A stretch of 64,000 nucleotides of DNA from Bacteroidales bacterium UBA6428. GTDB taxonomy: Bacteria; Bacteroidota; Bacteroidia; Bacteroidales; UBA932. Below the pieces are notes generated by a model. The model was not told the origin of the DNA, ran no database searches, and saw nothing but the letters and a program-made list of their open reading frames with translations. The stretch spans positions 100,348 through 164,347 of the forward strand of contig DJOW01000017.1 in assembly GCA_002437305.1 (NCBI GenBank), given 5' to 3'. Each line of letters begins with the position of its first letter. The stretch's first letter is position 1. Positions 34,258-43,189 of this stretch are shown here, one piece after another. The position numbers were made by a program, and so were the translations under genes.

Positions 34258-35637
34258 TTATTTAAGTGCAAACGCGGTCTCCTTGATGATCTCGGACACG
34301 GTAGGATGAGGGAACACAACCTCCTTAAGCTGCTCAAGGGTCATCTCCGACTCGATGGCTATGCAGGCGCTGTGGATTATCTCGGAACATGGGTTGCCAA
34401 GCATGTGAACACCAAGCACTTCGTGGTATTTCTTGCCGACAATGATCTTGCATATTCCCTCACCTCCCTCGTTCTCGGCGACGAAGCGGCCCGCGTAGGC
34501 CATAGGAAGCTTGACGACTGAATATTCCTTCCCGGAAGCCTTCGCCTGCTCCTCGGTCAGGCCGACTCCCGCGACCTCTGGGTTGGTGTAGACGATTCCT
34601 GGAATCGCGTCATAACGCATGTGGTCTTCCTTTCCAAGAATATTGTTGACCGCGACCTCGCCTTCTCTGCTCGCAGTGTGGGCAAGCATCGAGAAGCCTG
34701 TGACATCGCCGGCGGCATAGACCCCGGGGATATTCGTGCGCATCTTGCTGTCCACTTTGATGCCGCAAGGCTTTCCGCCACGGTTGAGCAGCATCTCGAC
34801 ACCTAAATTCTCAAGGCCGAAGCCACCTATGTTGGCGCGGCGGCCCACAGAGACGAGGATCTTGTCCCCGCTTACCCTTTGGGTCTTGCCTTCAGGATCC
34901 TCATAGACAACGGTGTTGCCCTCGATTCCGGTGACTTTACACTTGAGACAGAAATCCACGCCGCGTTTCGCGTAGATCTTCTGGAGCATCGCGCTGATCT
35001 CATCGTCAAGAGGGCCAAGGATCTTCGGAAGCATTTCCACAACAGTCACTTTTGTGCCAAGTGTGCTGAAGAATGCGGCGAACTCCATTCCGATGACCCC
35101 GCCTCCGATGACAACGAGCTCCTCAGGACGTTCCGTAAGGGCAAGGATCTCACGGTTGGTGACAATAACATCACCGGCTTCACCAAGACCCGGGAACGGA
35201 GGAACAGCGGCCTCGGAGCCAGTGCAGATGAGGATGTTGCGGGCAGTGTAAGTCTGGTCCGCGGCAGTGATCCTGATGCCTTCCCCGTCACGCCCCTGGA
35301 TCATGGCGTCGGCGGCCACGACCTCAACATTGTTGGCCTTCATCGCGAGTTTGACTCCTCCGACGAGCTTCTTCACGACCTTGTCCTTGCGGGCGACGAT
35401 CTTTGAGTAGTCAAACGACGGATCCTTGACAAAGACACCGTAGTGATCCCCGGTCAGGGCATAGTTATAGACTTTGGCGCTGTACAAAAGCGTCTTGGTG
35501 GGAATGCAACCCTCGTTGAGGCAGACTCCTCCTAGTGATTTTCTCTCGAAGAGAACAACCTTAAGGCCGGCGGCCCCGGCTCTTTCCGCAGCCACATATC
35601 CTCCTGGGCCGCCACCTATTACCGCTAAATCGTACAT
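34258..35637 (-). CDS. lpdA: Dihydrolipoyl dehydrogenase (E3)
   Basis: 459 residues. FAD motif AVIGGGPGGYVAAERAG, redox disulphide GGVCLNEGCIPTKTLL, NAD motif VVIGGGVIGMEFAAFFSTLG, second FAD site VYAAGDVTG and C-terminal HPTVSEI with the catalytic His. Reoxidises dihydrolipoyl-E2 and makes NADH. 12 nt after E2; 82 nt before E1. Confidence 0.95.
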   Translation of the reverse strand: MYDLAVIGGGPGGYVAAERAGAAGLKVVLFERKSLGGVCLNEGCIPTKTLLYSAKVYNYALTGDHYGVFVKDPSFDYSKIVARKDKVVKKLVGGVKLAMKANNVEVVAADAMIQGRDGEGIRITAADQTYTARNILICTGSEAAVPPFPGLGEAGDVIVTNREILALTERPEELVVIGGGVIGMEFAAFFSTLGTKVTVVEMLPKILGPLDDEISAMLQKIYAKRGVDFCLKCKVTGIEGNTVVYEDPEGKTQRVSGDKILVSVGRRANIGGFGLENLGVEMLLNRGGKPCGIKVDSKMRTNIPGVYAAGDVTGFSMLAHTASREGEVAVNNILGKEDHMRYDAIPGIVYTNPEVAGVGLTEEQAKASGKEYSVVKLPMAYAGRFVAENEGGEGICKIIVGKKYHEVLGVHMLGNPCSEIIHSACIAIESEMTLEQLKEVVFPHPTVSEIIKETAFALK

Positions 35638-35649
35638 ATTCGTAAATGT

Positions 35650-37017
35650 TTAAAAATCAACTTCAAGATTCTCGATCTCAGTGGCCACCTGTTTGAGGAA
35701 GCGCGTGGCCTCCCCCCCGTCAAGAGCCCTGTGATCATAGGTCAGGGACAAACCAAGGTAAGGGACGAAGGCATAAACCCCGGCTCCTAGATCCTTAGGT
35801 CGGGGAACTATCGTGCCGACGCCAAGGATAGCGCTCTGAGGCACGTTGATGACAGGAGTGAACCACTCCACTCCGAAACCTCCAAGGTTGGACACCGTGA
35901 ACGAGGCTGCCTCGGCGGAGAGGAGGTCCGGGTTAATGGAGCCCTTCTTGCAATCCTCGGCGACCTTTTTGAGAGCCTTGCTCAGTCCAAGGATGTTCAG
36001 ATCCTCGGCATGTTTGACGCAAGGAACCATCAATCCGCGCTCTGTGTCCACGGCACAGCCAAGGTTGACAACATTGAACAGCCTCATCGCATCCCCGAGA
36101 CAATGCGAGTTGACCTTCGGGAATTTCTTAAGAGCCTTGATTACGGCGTAGCAGACAAAGTCGTTGATCGTGATGTTCGCATCGATCCTGCCCTCCTCCA
36201 GGGCTTTCTTCGCTTTCTTGCGCAGAGCCTGCACGCGGCGCGCGTCAGCCCCGAGCATGTGGGTCAGCTGGGCCGTGTTCTGAAGGGAATTGTACATCGA
36301 CTTGGCGATGAGCTTGCGCATGTTGGACATCTTCTCGACCTTGAACTCATCTCCCTCCCCGGCAAGGTCCTCGGTGTGGGTAGGTTTCCAGACCTTGAGG
36401 TCGGAACCCTTGACCATTCCACCTATTCCGGAACCAGTGGCAGGCGCCTGAAGGCCTCCGGCGGCCATCATAGCCTTGGCCAGGCCAGACTTAGGCGCTC
36501 CTTGGGCGGCGGCCACATCCCGCTCTATGATGCGTCCATGAGGGCCTGATCCGGCTATCTGAGCCGTGTCCACACCTTTTTCGGCGGCCAATCTGCGGGC
36601 CCTTGGAGACACAGGAGCGTCGGCGTCGACCGCGCCGTCAACCTCTTGCGGTCCCACCTTCTGACTTTCAGGAGCGGCCGCAGGCTTTGGCGTGGCCGCC
36701 GGGACAGGCGAGGCAGGTTCCGCCGCCTGGACGGCTGGAGCGCCGGCTCCTGAAGGGGCATATTCAGAGAATGATTCCCCCGGTTCCCCGATCACCATCA
36801 CATTGGTGAGGCAAGGAATCTCATCATTGTCGTTGAAAAAGCAGGCCAGTACAGTGCCTGCCACTTTCGACTCCTCGTCAAATGACGCCTTGTCGGTCTC
36901 ATAGCTGAAAAGAACGTCACCGACAGAGACTTTGTCTCCTACCTTTTTCTTAAACTCAGTGACAATGCAACTTTCTACAGATTGCCCTTGCTTGGGCATG
37001 ATTACTACGTGTGCCAT
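35650..37017 (-). CDS. 2-oxoacid dehydrogenase E2 (dihydrolipoyl acyltransferase)
   Basis: 455 residues. One lipoyl domain with the lipoate Lys in YETDKASFDEES (~43). An Ala/Pro-rich linker follows, then the subunit-binding domain (VSPRARRLAAEKGVDTAQIA) and the acyltransferase with LTYDHRALDGGEATRFLK, the catalytic HxxxDG. Transfers the acyl group from lipoate to CoA. The lipoate ligase at 21.3 kb would charge it. First gene of the operon E2-E3-E1-ADH. Confidence 0.93.
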   Translation of the reverse strand: MAHVVIMPKQGQSVESCIVTEFKKKVGDKVSVGDVLFSYETDKASFDEESKVAGTVLACFFNDNDEIPCLTNVMVIGEPGESFSEYAPSGAGAPAVQAAEPASPVPAATPKPAAAPESQKVGPQEVDGAVDADAPVSPRARRLAAEKGVDTAQIAGSGPHGRIIERDVAAAQGAPKSGLAKAMMAAGGLQAPATGSGIGGMVKGSDLKVWKPTHTEDLAGEGDEFKVEKMSNMRKLIAKSMYNSLQNTAQLTHMLGADARRVQALRKKAKKALEEGRIDANITINDFVCYAVIKALKKFPKVNSHCLGDAMRLFNVVNLGCAVDTERGLMVPCVKHAEDLNILGLSKALKKVAEDCKKGSINPDLLSAEAASFTVSNLGGFGVEWFTPVINVPQSAILGVGTIVPRPKDLGAGVYAFVPYLGLSLTYDHRALDGGEATRFLKQVATEIENLEVDF

Positions 37018-37091
37018 TAATTATAATGATTATCAAATTTCACTGTCAGATGCCGCCTTTAACCGAAAAGTCCAACGACATCTCATTGAGA

Positions 37092-37099
37092 CAAAGGTA
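37092..37099 (-). promoter_or_regulatory. -7 box of the 2-oxoacid dehydrogenase operon
   Basis: TACCTTTG on the minus strand, 74 nt before the E2 start; divergent from the transketolase promoter. Confidence 0.5.
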
Positions 37100-37126
37100 A
37101 AATTTCTTCATGAAATAAAAAAGTCT

Positions 37127-37134
37127 TATATTTG
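37127..37134 (+). promoter_or_regulatory. -7 box of the transketolase pair
   Basis: TATATTTG 50 nt before the ATG at 37185. Confidence 0.55.
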
Positions 37135-37184
37135 CAAGCCAAATGCGAATTAGCATAATTCAAATTCAAAATATCAAATAGAAA

Positions 37185-38030
37185 ATGCAATCAACAGAAG
37201 ATCTGAGGAAGATTGCCTCTCAAGTGAGGAGAGACATCATCAGAATGGTCGTCAAGGCCAAATCCGGTCACCCCGGCGGATCCATGAGCAGCGCCGATTT
37301 CATGACAGCACTGTACTTTAATGTGATGGATCAAAATCCTGAGACCTGGACCCGGGAAGGGAAGGATCAGGACATGTTCTTCCTGTCTGCCGGACACCTT
37401 ACACCAATGTACTACTCAATCCTGTCAAGGGCTGGATATTTCCCGGTCTCAGAACTCGGCACTTTCCGTAAGTTCGGATCCCGCCTTCAGGGTCATCCAT
37501 CTGTGAGAAAGGGCCTTCCCGGTGTCGCCCAAGCGGCCGGATCCCTCGGCCAAGGGCTCTCCGTAGCCGTGGGGGCCGCCCTTGCCAAGAAAGCGGACAA
37601 TGACCCGCACACAATCTACGTTCTGTGCGGAGACGGAGAAACCGAGGAGGGGCAGATCTGGGAGGCCGCGATGTTCGCCGCCCACCACAAGACAGACAAT
37701 CTGATCGCAATGACAGACTGGAACGGACAGCAGATTGACGGCACAGTGGAGGAAGTCGCCGGGCTTGGAGACCTTGAGGCAAAGTGGAAGGCCTTCGGAT
37801 GGGACGTCATCACCGCAGACGGGCATGACATGGACAAGATCCTTGATGCGTTCGCGCAGTCTAAAGCCGGCTTAGGGAACGGGAAGCCAAAGATGATCCT
37901 GTTCAAGACAGAGATGGGACATGGGGTCGATTTCATGGCGGGCACCCACAAATGGCATGGCAGCGTTCCTTCAGAGGAGCAGTGCCGGAACGCTTTGAGC
38001 CAACTTGAGGAAACATTGGGAGATTTTTAA
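37185..38030 (+). CDS. Transketolase, N-terminal subunit
   Basis: 281 residues. Thiamine-PP domain with KSGHPGGSMSSADFMTALYF, RLQGHPSVRKGLPGV, GSLGQGLSVAVGAALA and the GDGETEEGQIWEAAMFAA motif. It pairs with the next gene to make a complete split transketolase, exchanging two-carbon units in the pentose phosphate pathway. 11 nt separate the two genes. DXP synthase is less likely because that is a single chain. Confidence 0.92.
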   Translation: MQSTEDLRKIASQVRRDIIRMVVKAKSGHPGGSMSSADFMTALYFNVMDQNPETWTREGKDQDMFFLSAGHLTPMYYSILSRAGYFPVSELGTFRKFGSRLQGHPSVRKGLPGVAQAAGSLGQGLSVAVGAALAKKADNDPHTIYVLCGDGETEEGQIWEAAMFAAHHKTDNLIAMTDWNGQQIDGTVEEVAGLGDLEAKWKAFGWDVITADGHDMDKILDAFAQSKAGLGNGKPKMILFKTEMGHGVDFMAGTHKWHGSVPSEEQCRNALSQLEETLGDF

Positions 38031-38041
38031 TCAGGAACATC

Positions 38042-38992
38042 ATGAAAAAATACACGGACAAAGGAAAGAAGGACACCCGCAGCGGTTTTGGAGCCGGTCT
38101 GCTCGAAGCCGGAAAAGCCGACTCAAGAGTTGTGGCCTTGACCGCGGACCTTAAGGGTTCACTCAAAATGGACGCGTTCGCCGCTGAATTCCCTGAAAGA
38201 TACTACGAGTGCGGAATAGCCGAGGCGAATATGATCGGCGTGGCTTCCGGGATGGCCCTTACCGGCAAGATTCCGTTCGCCGGATCGTTCGCAGAGTTTG
38301 TCACCGGACGCGTCTACGACCAGATCAGGATGGAGGTCTGCTATGGCATGACCAACGTGAAGATCGCATCCTCGCATGCCGGAATAACCCTCGGTGAGGA
38401 TGGCGCCACACACCAGACCATGGAGGACGTCGCCTTGATGCGCGCTCTCCCGGGAATGGTTGTGATCAACCCTTGCGACTGGACACAGACAAAGAACGCC
38501 ACAATCGCAGCCGCGAAGTACGACGGGCCTGTCTATCTGAGGTTCGGAAGGCCAAAGGTGGCCGACTTCACGCCGGACGAGCCATTCGAGATTGGAAAAG
38601 CCTACGTTCTTAACGAGGGCAAAGACGTCTCACTTTTCGCCACCGGCCACATGGTTTGGGAGGCTCTTCAGGCGGCTGAGACTCTTGAGGCAGAAGGAAT
38701 CTGCGCCGAGGTCATCGACATCGCCACAATAAAGCCTCTCGACACCCAAGCCGTTATCGCATCAGCGATCAAAACGGGAGCGGTCGTTGTGGCAGAAGAG
38801 CACAACATGGCCGGAGGCCTGGGCGAACTTATTGCCGGCGTGCTTGCCGCAACTTCCCCGAAGCCGATTGAATATGTCAACGGACGCGATGAGTTCGGCC
38901 AGAGCGGAACTCCGTCCGAGCTTCTCGCCGCCTATGGAATGGACGCCGCACACATAGCCGATGCCGCCAGGAAGGTCCTTGAGAGGAAATAA
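38042..38992 (+). CDS. Transketolase, C-terminal subunit
   Basis: 316 residues. Pyrimidine-binding domain with the activating Glu in YECGIAEANMIGVASGMA, FVTGRVYDQIRM and SSHAGITLGEDGATHQ. The C-terminal domain has VVVAEEHNMAGGLGEL. Works with the preceding subunit. A bidirectional hairpin terminator follows. Confidence 0.92.
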   Translation: MKKYTDKGKKDTRSGFGAGLLEAGKADSRVVALTADLKGSLKMDAFAAEFPERYYECGIAEANMIGVASGMALTGKIPFAGSFAEFVTGRVYDQIRMEVCYGMTNVKIASSHAGITLGEDGATHQTMEDVALMRALPGMVVINPCDWTQTKNATIAAAKYDGPVYLRFGRPKVADFTPDEPFEIGKAYVLNEGKDVSLFATGHMVWEALQAAETLEAEGICAEVIDIATIKPLDTQAVIASAIKTGAVVVAEEHNMAGGLGELIAGVLAATSPKPIEYVNGRDEFGQSGTPSELLAAYGMDAAHIADAARKVLERK

Positions 38993-39011
38993 AAAAAATA
39001 TTCATAAAAAA

Positions 39012-39056
39012 CAGAAAAAAGTTAAGAGACATTTACGTTTCTTAACTTTTTTTCTG
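39012..39056. terminator. Bidirectional terminator after transketolase
   Basis: CAGAAAAAA-GTTAAG pairs with CTTAAC-TTTTTTCTG around a 13-nt loop; A and T tracts on either side let it work on both strands. Confidence 0.7.
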
Positions 39057-39160
39057 TTTATAATGCCTACCTTGGCGGCGATAAACAAAGCCCGGCCTTG
39101 ACGGCTTCCCGCAGGTTGGCGGGATGTCACCTCCTTGGCCGCGGCTCTCATCTACAAACT

Positions 39161-39847
39161 ATGAAAATCAAAGATTTATGCGTGGACGAAAGACCACGGG
39201 AGAAGATGCTCGCCAAAGGAGCCGGCGCGATGAGCAACGCGGAATTGCTCGCGATTCTGATCGGATCGGGAACCCGGAGAGAGAACGTGATCGAAGTCGC
39301 CAACAAGCTGCTCACCGCGAATGAAGGGAAACTGTCCATGATCGCGGGAATGGATGCGGCCCGGATGAAAGAGATCGGAGGGATCGGAAGCGTGCGCTAC
39401 GCCTCCATCGCAGCCGCCTTCGAACTGGGGAAACGGTGCTGCCTGGAGGATCCCGGCATAGAAAAGATCCCGTTGACCGATGCCGGCGTTGTGTTCAGGC
39501 TGATGCGTCCCCGCCTTAAGGGATTGGACCATGAGGAATTTTGGATCATTCTTCTGAACAGAGCGAACTTCATCATCCACAAGGAAATGATCAGTCTCGG
39601 AGGACTGTCGGCCACTGTAGTGGATCAGAAGCTGGTCGTGAAAAAAGCCCTTGACAAACGGGCGAGCGGATTGATCATGGTTCACAATCATCCTTCCGGA
39701 AATCCAAGACCCGGGCACAGCGACCTGGCAGAAACGGAACGCATGAAAAAAGCCGCCAACACTTTCGACATAGCGCTGCTGGACCACATAATCATCTGCG
39801 ACGATTGCTATTTCAGCTTCGCTGACGACAAGGTGACAATGGTGTAA
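39161..39847 (+). CDS. radC: RadC family JAMM-domain protein
   Basis: 228 residues from MKIKDLCVDERPREKMLAKG, the typical RadC start; a longer frame from 39098 adds unrelated residues. Helix-hairpin-helix region GIGSVRYASIAAAFELGKR, then JAMM motif HNHPSGNPRPGHSDL. A metal-dependent fold whose DNA-repair role has been questioned in E. coli. Confidence 0.92.
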   Translation: MKIKDLCVDERPREKMLAKGAGAMSNAELLAILIGSGTRRENVIEVANKLLTANEGKLSMIAGMDAARMKEIGGIGSVRYASIAAAFELGKRCCLEDPGIEKIPLTDAGVVFRLMRPRLKGLDHEEFWIILLNRANFIIHKEMISLGGLSATVVDQKLVVKKALDKRASGLIMVHNHPSGNPRPGHSDLAETERMKKAANTFDIALLDHIIICDDCYFSFADDKVTMV

Positions 39848-39878
39848 AACCGGGGACATGACGCAGGAATCGAAAAAT

Positions 39879-39909
39879 TTGCAGGTGTAGAAATAAATCC
39901 CTACTTTTG
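39879..39909 (+). promoter_or_regulatory. Promoter of upp
   Basis: TTG (39879-39881), 20-nt spacer, TACTTTTG (39902-39909). The start codon is 28 nt further. Confidence 0.55.
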
Positions 39910-39936
39910 GTTTCCGAAAATCAATTTCGAGAAACC
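39909..39936 (+). promoter_or_regulatory. Hairpin directly before the upp start codon
   Basis: GGTTTC-CGAAA pairs with TTTCG-GAAACC, leaving one nucleotide before the ATG. It would cover the ribosome-binding region. Confidence 0.4.
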
Positions 39937-39937
39937 A

Positions 39938-40591
39938 ATGAAAGTCATCAATCTTGGCGAGGCCGATTCAGTCCTCAACAACATCATTGCTCAGATGCGT
40001 GACAAAACCGTCCAGAAAGACAGCCTAAGGTTCCGCCACAACATCGTAAGATTAGGGCAAATCTTTGCTTACGAGATCAGCAAGGTACTGGAATACAGTC
40101 CGAAGGATGTCATCACACCTCTCGCCACGGCGAGAGTCCGCACATGTGACTCGAAGGTCGTGGTCGCCAGCATCCTGCGTGCCGGGCTGCCTCTACACAA
40201 AGGAGTGCTCGATGTTTTTGACGATGCAGAGAACGCTTTCATCGCCGCGTTCAGAAAGTATGACAAGGGTGACGATTTCCACATCAACGTGGAGTACTGC
40301 ACATGCCCGGACCTTACGGGCAAGACACTCATTCTCACCGACACAATGCTCGCCACAGGCGCGTCGATCGAAATAGCCTACCGCAAGCTCATCGATGAGG
40401 GAGGAGAACCGGCGCACACCCATTTCGTCTGTCCGATCGCCAGCATCTACGCCATAGAATTTCTTCAGAGACACCTTCCGGGAAACACAACTCTCTGGAC
40501 AGCCGCCGTTGATGAAGAGTTGACCAGCCACTCCTACATTGTTCCCGGACTCGGAGACGCGGGCGACCTCGCCTTCGGCGCGAAATTGTAG
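39938..40591 (+). CDS. upp: Uracil phosphoribosyltransferase
   Basis: 217 residues. PRPP-binding loop TLILTDTMLATGASIEIAYR, with VVASILRAGLPLHKGVLDVF before it and IVPGLGDAGDLAFGAKL at the C-terminus, which contacts uracil. Makes UMP from uracil and PRPP. Functionally linked with the uridine phosphorylase at 4.7 kb. Convergent with rpoN. Confidence 0.93.
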   Translation: MKVINLGEADSVLNNIIAQMRDKTVQKDSLRFRHNIVRLGQIFAYEISKVLEYSPKDVITPLATARVRTCDSKVVVASILRAGLPLHKGVLDVFDDAENAFIAAFRKYDKGDDFHINVEYCTCPDLTGKTLILTDTMLATGASIEIAYRKLIDEGGEPAHTHFVCPIASIYAIEFLQRHLPGNTTLWTAAVDEELTSHSYIVPGLGDAGDLAFGAKL

Positions 40592-40597
40592 GAGCCG

Positions 40598-42007
40598 TCA
40601 GAGTTCCTTGCGCAGACGGGCCTTTGGTATGTCAAGTTGGTCGCGGTACTTGGCGATCGTGCGGCGGGCCACCTTATAGCCACGCTTGTTCATCTCGGTG
40701 ACCAGTTGGTCATCCGTCAGAGGCTTCCGTTTGTCCTCCGCATCCACGCACTCACGCAGGGCCTTCTTAAGCTCCCTGGTCGAGACTTCTTCGCCATCCT
40801 GATTCTCAAGACCCTCTGAGAAGAAATACTTCAGAGGGAATATTCCGAAATGAGTCTCGATGTACTTGCTGTTGACGACTCTGGAAATCGTCGAGATGTC
40901 AAATCCCGTCCTCTCGGCGATGTCCTTAAGGACCATAGGCTTCAAGTGGGACTCGTCACCGTCCATGAAATAGTCATGCTGGTAGTCGATTATGGCCTTC
41001 ATCGTACTCTCAAGAGTGTTGTAACGCTGCTTCAAAGCCTCTACGAACCACTTGGCGGAATCCAGTTTCTGTTTCACGAAAGTAGCGGCCTCTTTCTTTT
41101 GCCTGTCAGATGATCCCTGCGCCTCGGCCAGAAGCTCCGCGTACTTGCGGTTCACTCGGATTTCAGGAATATTAAAACGCGGCATGGACAGTTTCAACTC
41201 CCCGTCCACCACGTCCAGCACAAAGTCAGGCACGATCTGCTGGGCCTGGTCACTGTAGGAGTCGTCAATCTGGCCGCCGGGGGCCGGATTCAGCTTGACA
41301 ATCCTTGCCATGACGGCCTTCATGTCTTCCTCGCTCAGACCCATCTTGGAGATGATCTTCTGGAAATGCCTGTTGGAGAACTCGGTGAAATAGTCAGAGA
41401 GGATTGTCTCGGCGGTACGAACCTCCTTGGTCTGTTTCTGGGCTCTGAGTTGAAGAAGAAGGCATTCGCGAAGGTCCCTGGCTCCGACACCGGCGGGCTC
41501 AAACTCCTGGATCACCTTCAGCATTTTCAACACTTCCTCCGGAGTAGACTCGATGTTCGCCCTGAACGCAAGGTCATCCACGATGCTGTCGATGTCTCTG
41601 CGAAGGTACCCGTCACTGTCAAGGCTGCCTATGATGAAGGCGGCGACATCGTGGTCATGTTTAGAGAGATTGCGGTAGCCGAGCTGTTCCATCAAGCTCT
41701 GGGTAAAGCTCTCCTTGACTGAAAAGGTGTTGTACTGGGGGCGTTCATCCTTCCCATAGTTATTCACCGTCAGCTTGTAGGAAGGGATGGGATCATTTTC
41801 GTCAATCTCATCGATGGAGATGTCCTTAGGCTCATCATCGTCTTTTTTTTCCGGCGCGGGAGAATCGTCAAGCACCGGATTGTCCTCCAATTCAGACTTA
41901 ACCTTTTGCTCCAGCTCCTGAATGGGAAGTTCTATGAGCTTGATTGTCTGGATTTGAAGAGGTGACAGCTTCTGAGTCTGCTTGAGTTCGAGTCCTTGCT
42001 TGAGCAT
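40598..42007 (-). CDS. rpoN: RNA polymerase sigma-54 factor
   Basis: 469 residues. Region I is Gln/Leu-rich (KQGLELKQTQKLSPLQIQTI), followed by an acidic region II, the core-binding domain and a helix-turn-helix. The C-terminal RpoN box is ARRTIAKYRDQLDI, which reads the -24 GG element. It requires AAA+ activators, none of which is in this window. Third gene of an operon with a LEA14-like lipoprotein and a SPOR protein, separated by 3-4 nt. Confidence 0.95.
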   Translation of the reverse strand: MLKQGLELKQTQKLSPLQIQTIKLIELPIQELEQKVKSELEDNPVLDDSPAPEKKDDDEPKDISIDEIDENDPIPSYKLTVNNYGKDERPQYNTFSVKESFTQSLMEQLGYRNLSKHDHDVAAFIIGSLDSDGYLRRDIDSIVDDLAFRANIESTPEEVLKMLKVIQEFEPAGVGARDLRECLLLQLRAQKQTKEVRTAETILSDYFTEFSNRHFQKIISKMGLSEEDMKAVMARIVKLNPAPGGQIDDSYSDQAQQIVPDFVLDVVDGELKLSMPRFNIPEIRVNRKYAELLAEAQGSSDRQKKEAATFVKQKLDSAKWFVEALKQRYNTLESTMKAIIDYQHDYFMDGDESHLKPMVLKDIAERTGFDISTISRVVNSKYIETHFGIFPLKYFFSEGLENQDGEEVSTRELKKALRECVDAEDKRKPLTDDQLVTEMNKRGYKVARRTIAKYRDQLDIPKARLRKEL

Positions 42008-42010
42008 AGC

Positions 42011-42562
42011 CTATTCCTGATTATCGGTTTCTATCTTCTCAATGGTGTAGGAATGGAGCCGATCCTCAACTTGCACAATGAAAGCGGTCGGGAAAGCCAC
42101 CTTGACCTGCAGAAGAAGCCGAATGGCCTCAGACCTTGTCCGGAAATCGCCGACCGTAACCCTGAAGAACGGATTTGAATACGTCCGATAGGCCGAAACC
42201 CCCGGGAACATCTCTCTGAAACGCTCCAGAGCGGCTTCGGAGTCGTTCCTTGAGGTTTGTCTGTTGTCATTGAATATCCTGACCCTGAACCCGCTGGCGG
42301 TCCTGTACGGATTGGACGCGACATGGGATTCAAACGCGTCCCGCAATCGTTGCGACTGATGCACAGTCACCCCGGAACCATTCTTTTCATGCTCCGCAAG
42401 GAGGTTGAAGATGTCCTTCCCGACCAAGGAGGAGTCCACCGGAACGCTTTGCAGATAGACAACCGAATCACGTCTTTCCTGCCCGTGTGATGTGAAGGCC
42501 GCCGTCAGCAGGCCGGCGGACAGCAAAGATGCCGCAAGAATCTTGTGAATCATGATGTTCAT
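42011..42562 (-). CDS. Secreted SPOR-domain protein
   Basis: 183 residues with a signal peptide (cut near AFTSHGQ). The C-terminal half has a SPOR-like domain: SGFRVRIFNDNRQTSRNDSE, SNPFFRVTVGDFRTRSEAIR. Likely periplasmic and peptidoglycan-binding. The start may be the second Met (MIHKIL). Sits between rpoN and the LEA14-like lipoprotein. Confidence 0.78.
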   Translation of the reverse strand: MNIMIHKILAASLLSAGLLTAAFTSHGQERRDSVVYLQSVPVDSSLVGKDIFNLLAEHEKNGSGVTVHQSQRLRDAFESHVASNPYRTASGFRVRIFNDNRQTSRNDSEAALERFREMFPGVSAYRTYSNPFFRVTVGDFRTRSEAIRLLLQVKVAFPTAFIVQVEDRLHSYTIEKIETDNQE

Positions 42563-42566
42563 AACA

Positions 42567-43037
42567 CTATTCAGTCATTTTGTTAAGGTCCACATCCTTC
42601 AATTTAAAAGTAGTCCCCGCCCCGCTCTTGAGCTTAACGGTCGCGGTCACATCCGTAGTGAACCCATCCAGGGAGCCGTTTTTCACTATTTGCATCAACT
42701 TCATCAAGCCGACTCCGCCACTCAACGTCGCCGAACATGACAGGTCATAGATCTTGGAACATTTCTTGTCAACGCTGAGCGTGTCAGCCGTGTAGGTGGC
42801 GAATTCCTCACCGTTGTACTTGACGACGCCGTTCAAGTCCATCACCTTGAACGCGAAAGTAGGATTGTCAATCCCGACCGCGAGCACAGCATCGATCGAG
42901 CGAAGCCCGTTAAGGGAATATGACTCCAGGGCACATGAGGTCACCTTTATGTCCTTCATTTTCGACAGGCCGCAGCACCCGGAAAGGATGACACCTGCCA
43001 TCAAAACGATAAAACCACGGAATATTCTTCTCTTCAT
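42567..43037 (-). CDS. LEA14-like lipoprotein
   Basis: 156 residues from MKRRIFRGFIVLMAGVILSG, lipobox LSGC. The rest resembles a LEA/WHy beta-sandwich (SLNGLRSIDAVLAVGIDNPT, FKVMDLNGVVKYNGEEFATY). Function unknown; envelope protein. I use the Met at 43037 (43046 is an alternative) because a TATCTTTG box at 43073-43066 excludes the longer frame. Confidence 0.72.
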   Translation of the reverse strand: MKRRIFRGFIVLMAGVILSGCCGLSKMKDIKVTSCALESYSLNGLRSIDAVLAVGIDNPTFAFKVMDLNGVVKYNGEEFATYTADTLSVDKKCSKIYDLSCSATLSGGVGLMKLMQIVKNGSLDGFTTDVTATVKLKSGAGTTFKLKDVDLNKMTE

Positions 43038-43065
43038 TGCATTCATTTTTGAGCAGTGCTTTGCA

Positions 43066-43073
43066 CAAAGATA
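43066..43073 (-). promoter_or_regulatory. -7 box of the LEA14-SPOR-rpoN operon
   Basis: TATCTTTG on the minus strand, 28 nt before the lipoprotein start. Confidence 0.6.
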
Positions 43074-43160
43074 ATGAAAAATCCACAATAAGCACCACCA
43101 ATCAACTCCGCAATCTTTGTTTGACAGTTTATTTTTGGCACTTGATAAAGGATATTTATC

Positions 43161-43168
43161 TATCTTTG
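43161..43168 (+). promoter_or_regulatory. -7 box of miaB
   Basis: TATCTTTG 21 nt before the ATG at 43190. It is flanked by two copies of CACTTGATAAA (43138-43149 and 43176-43187), a possible operator pair. Confidence 0.6.
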
Positions 43169-43189
43169 CAGAAGACACTTGATAAAAGA

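Noticed and set aside
43037..43189. N-terminal extension of MiaB
   Set aside because: It covers two divergent promoters; the family start is at 43190.
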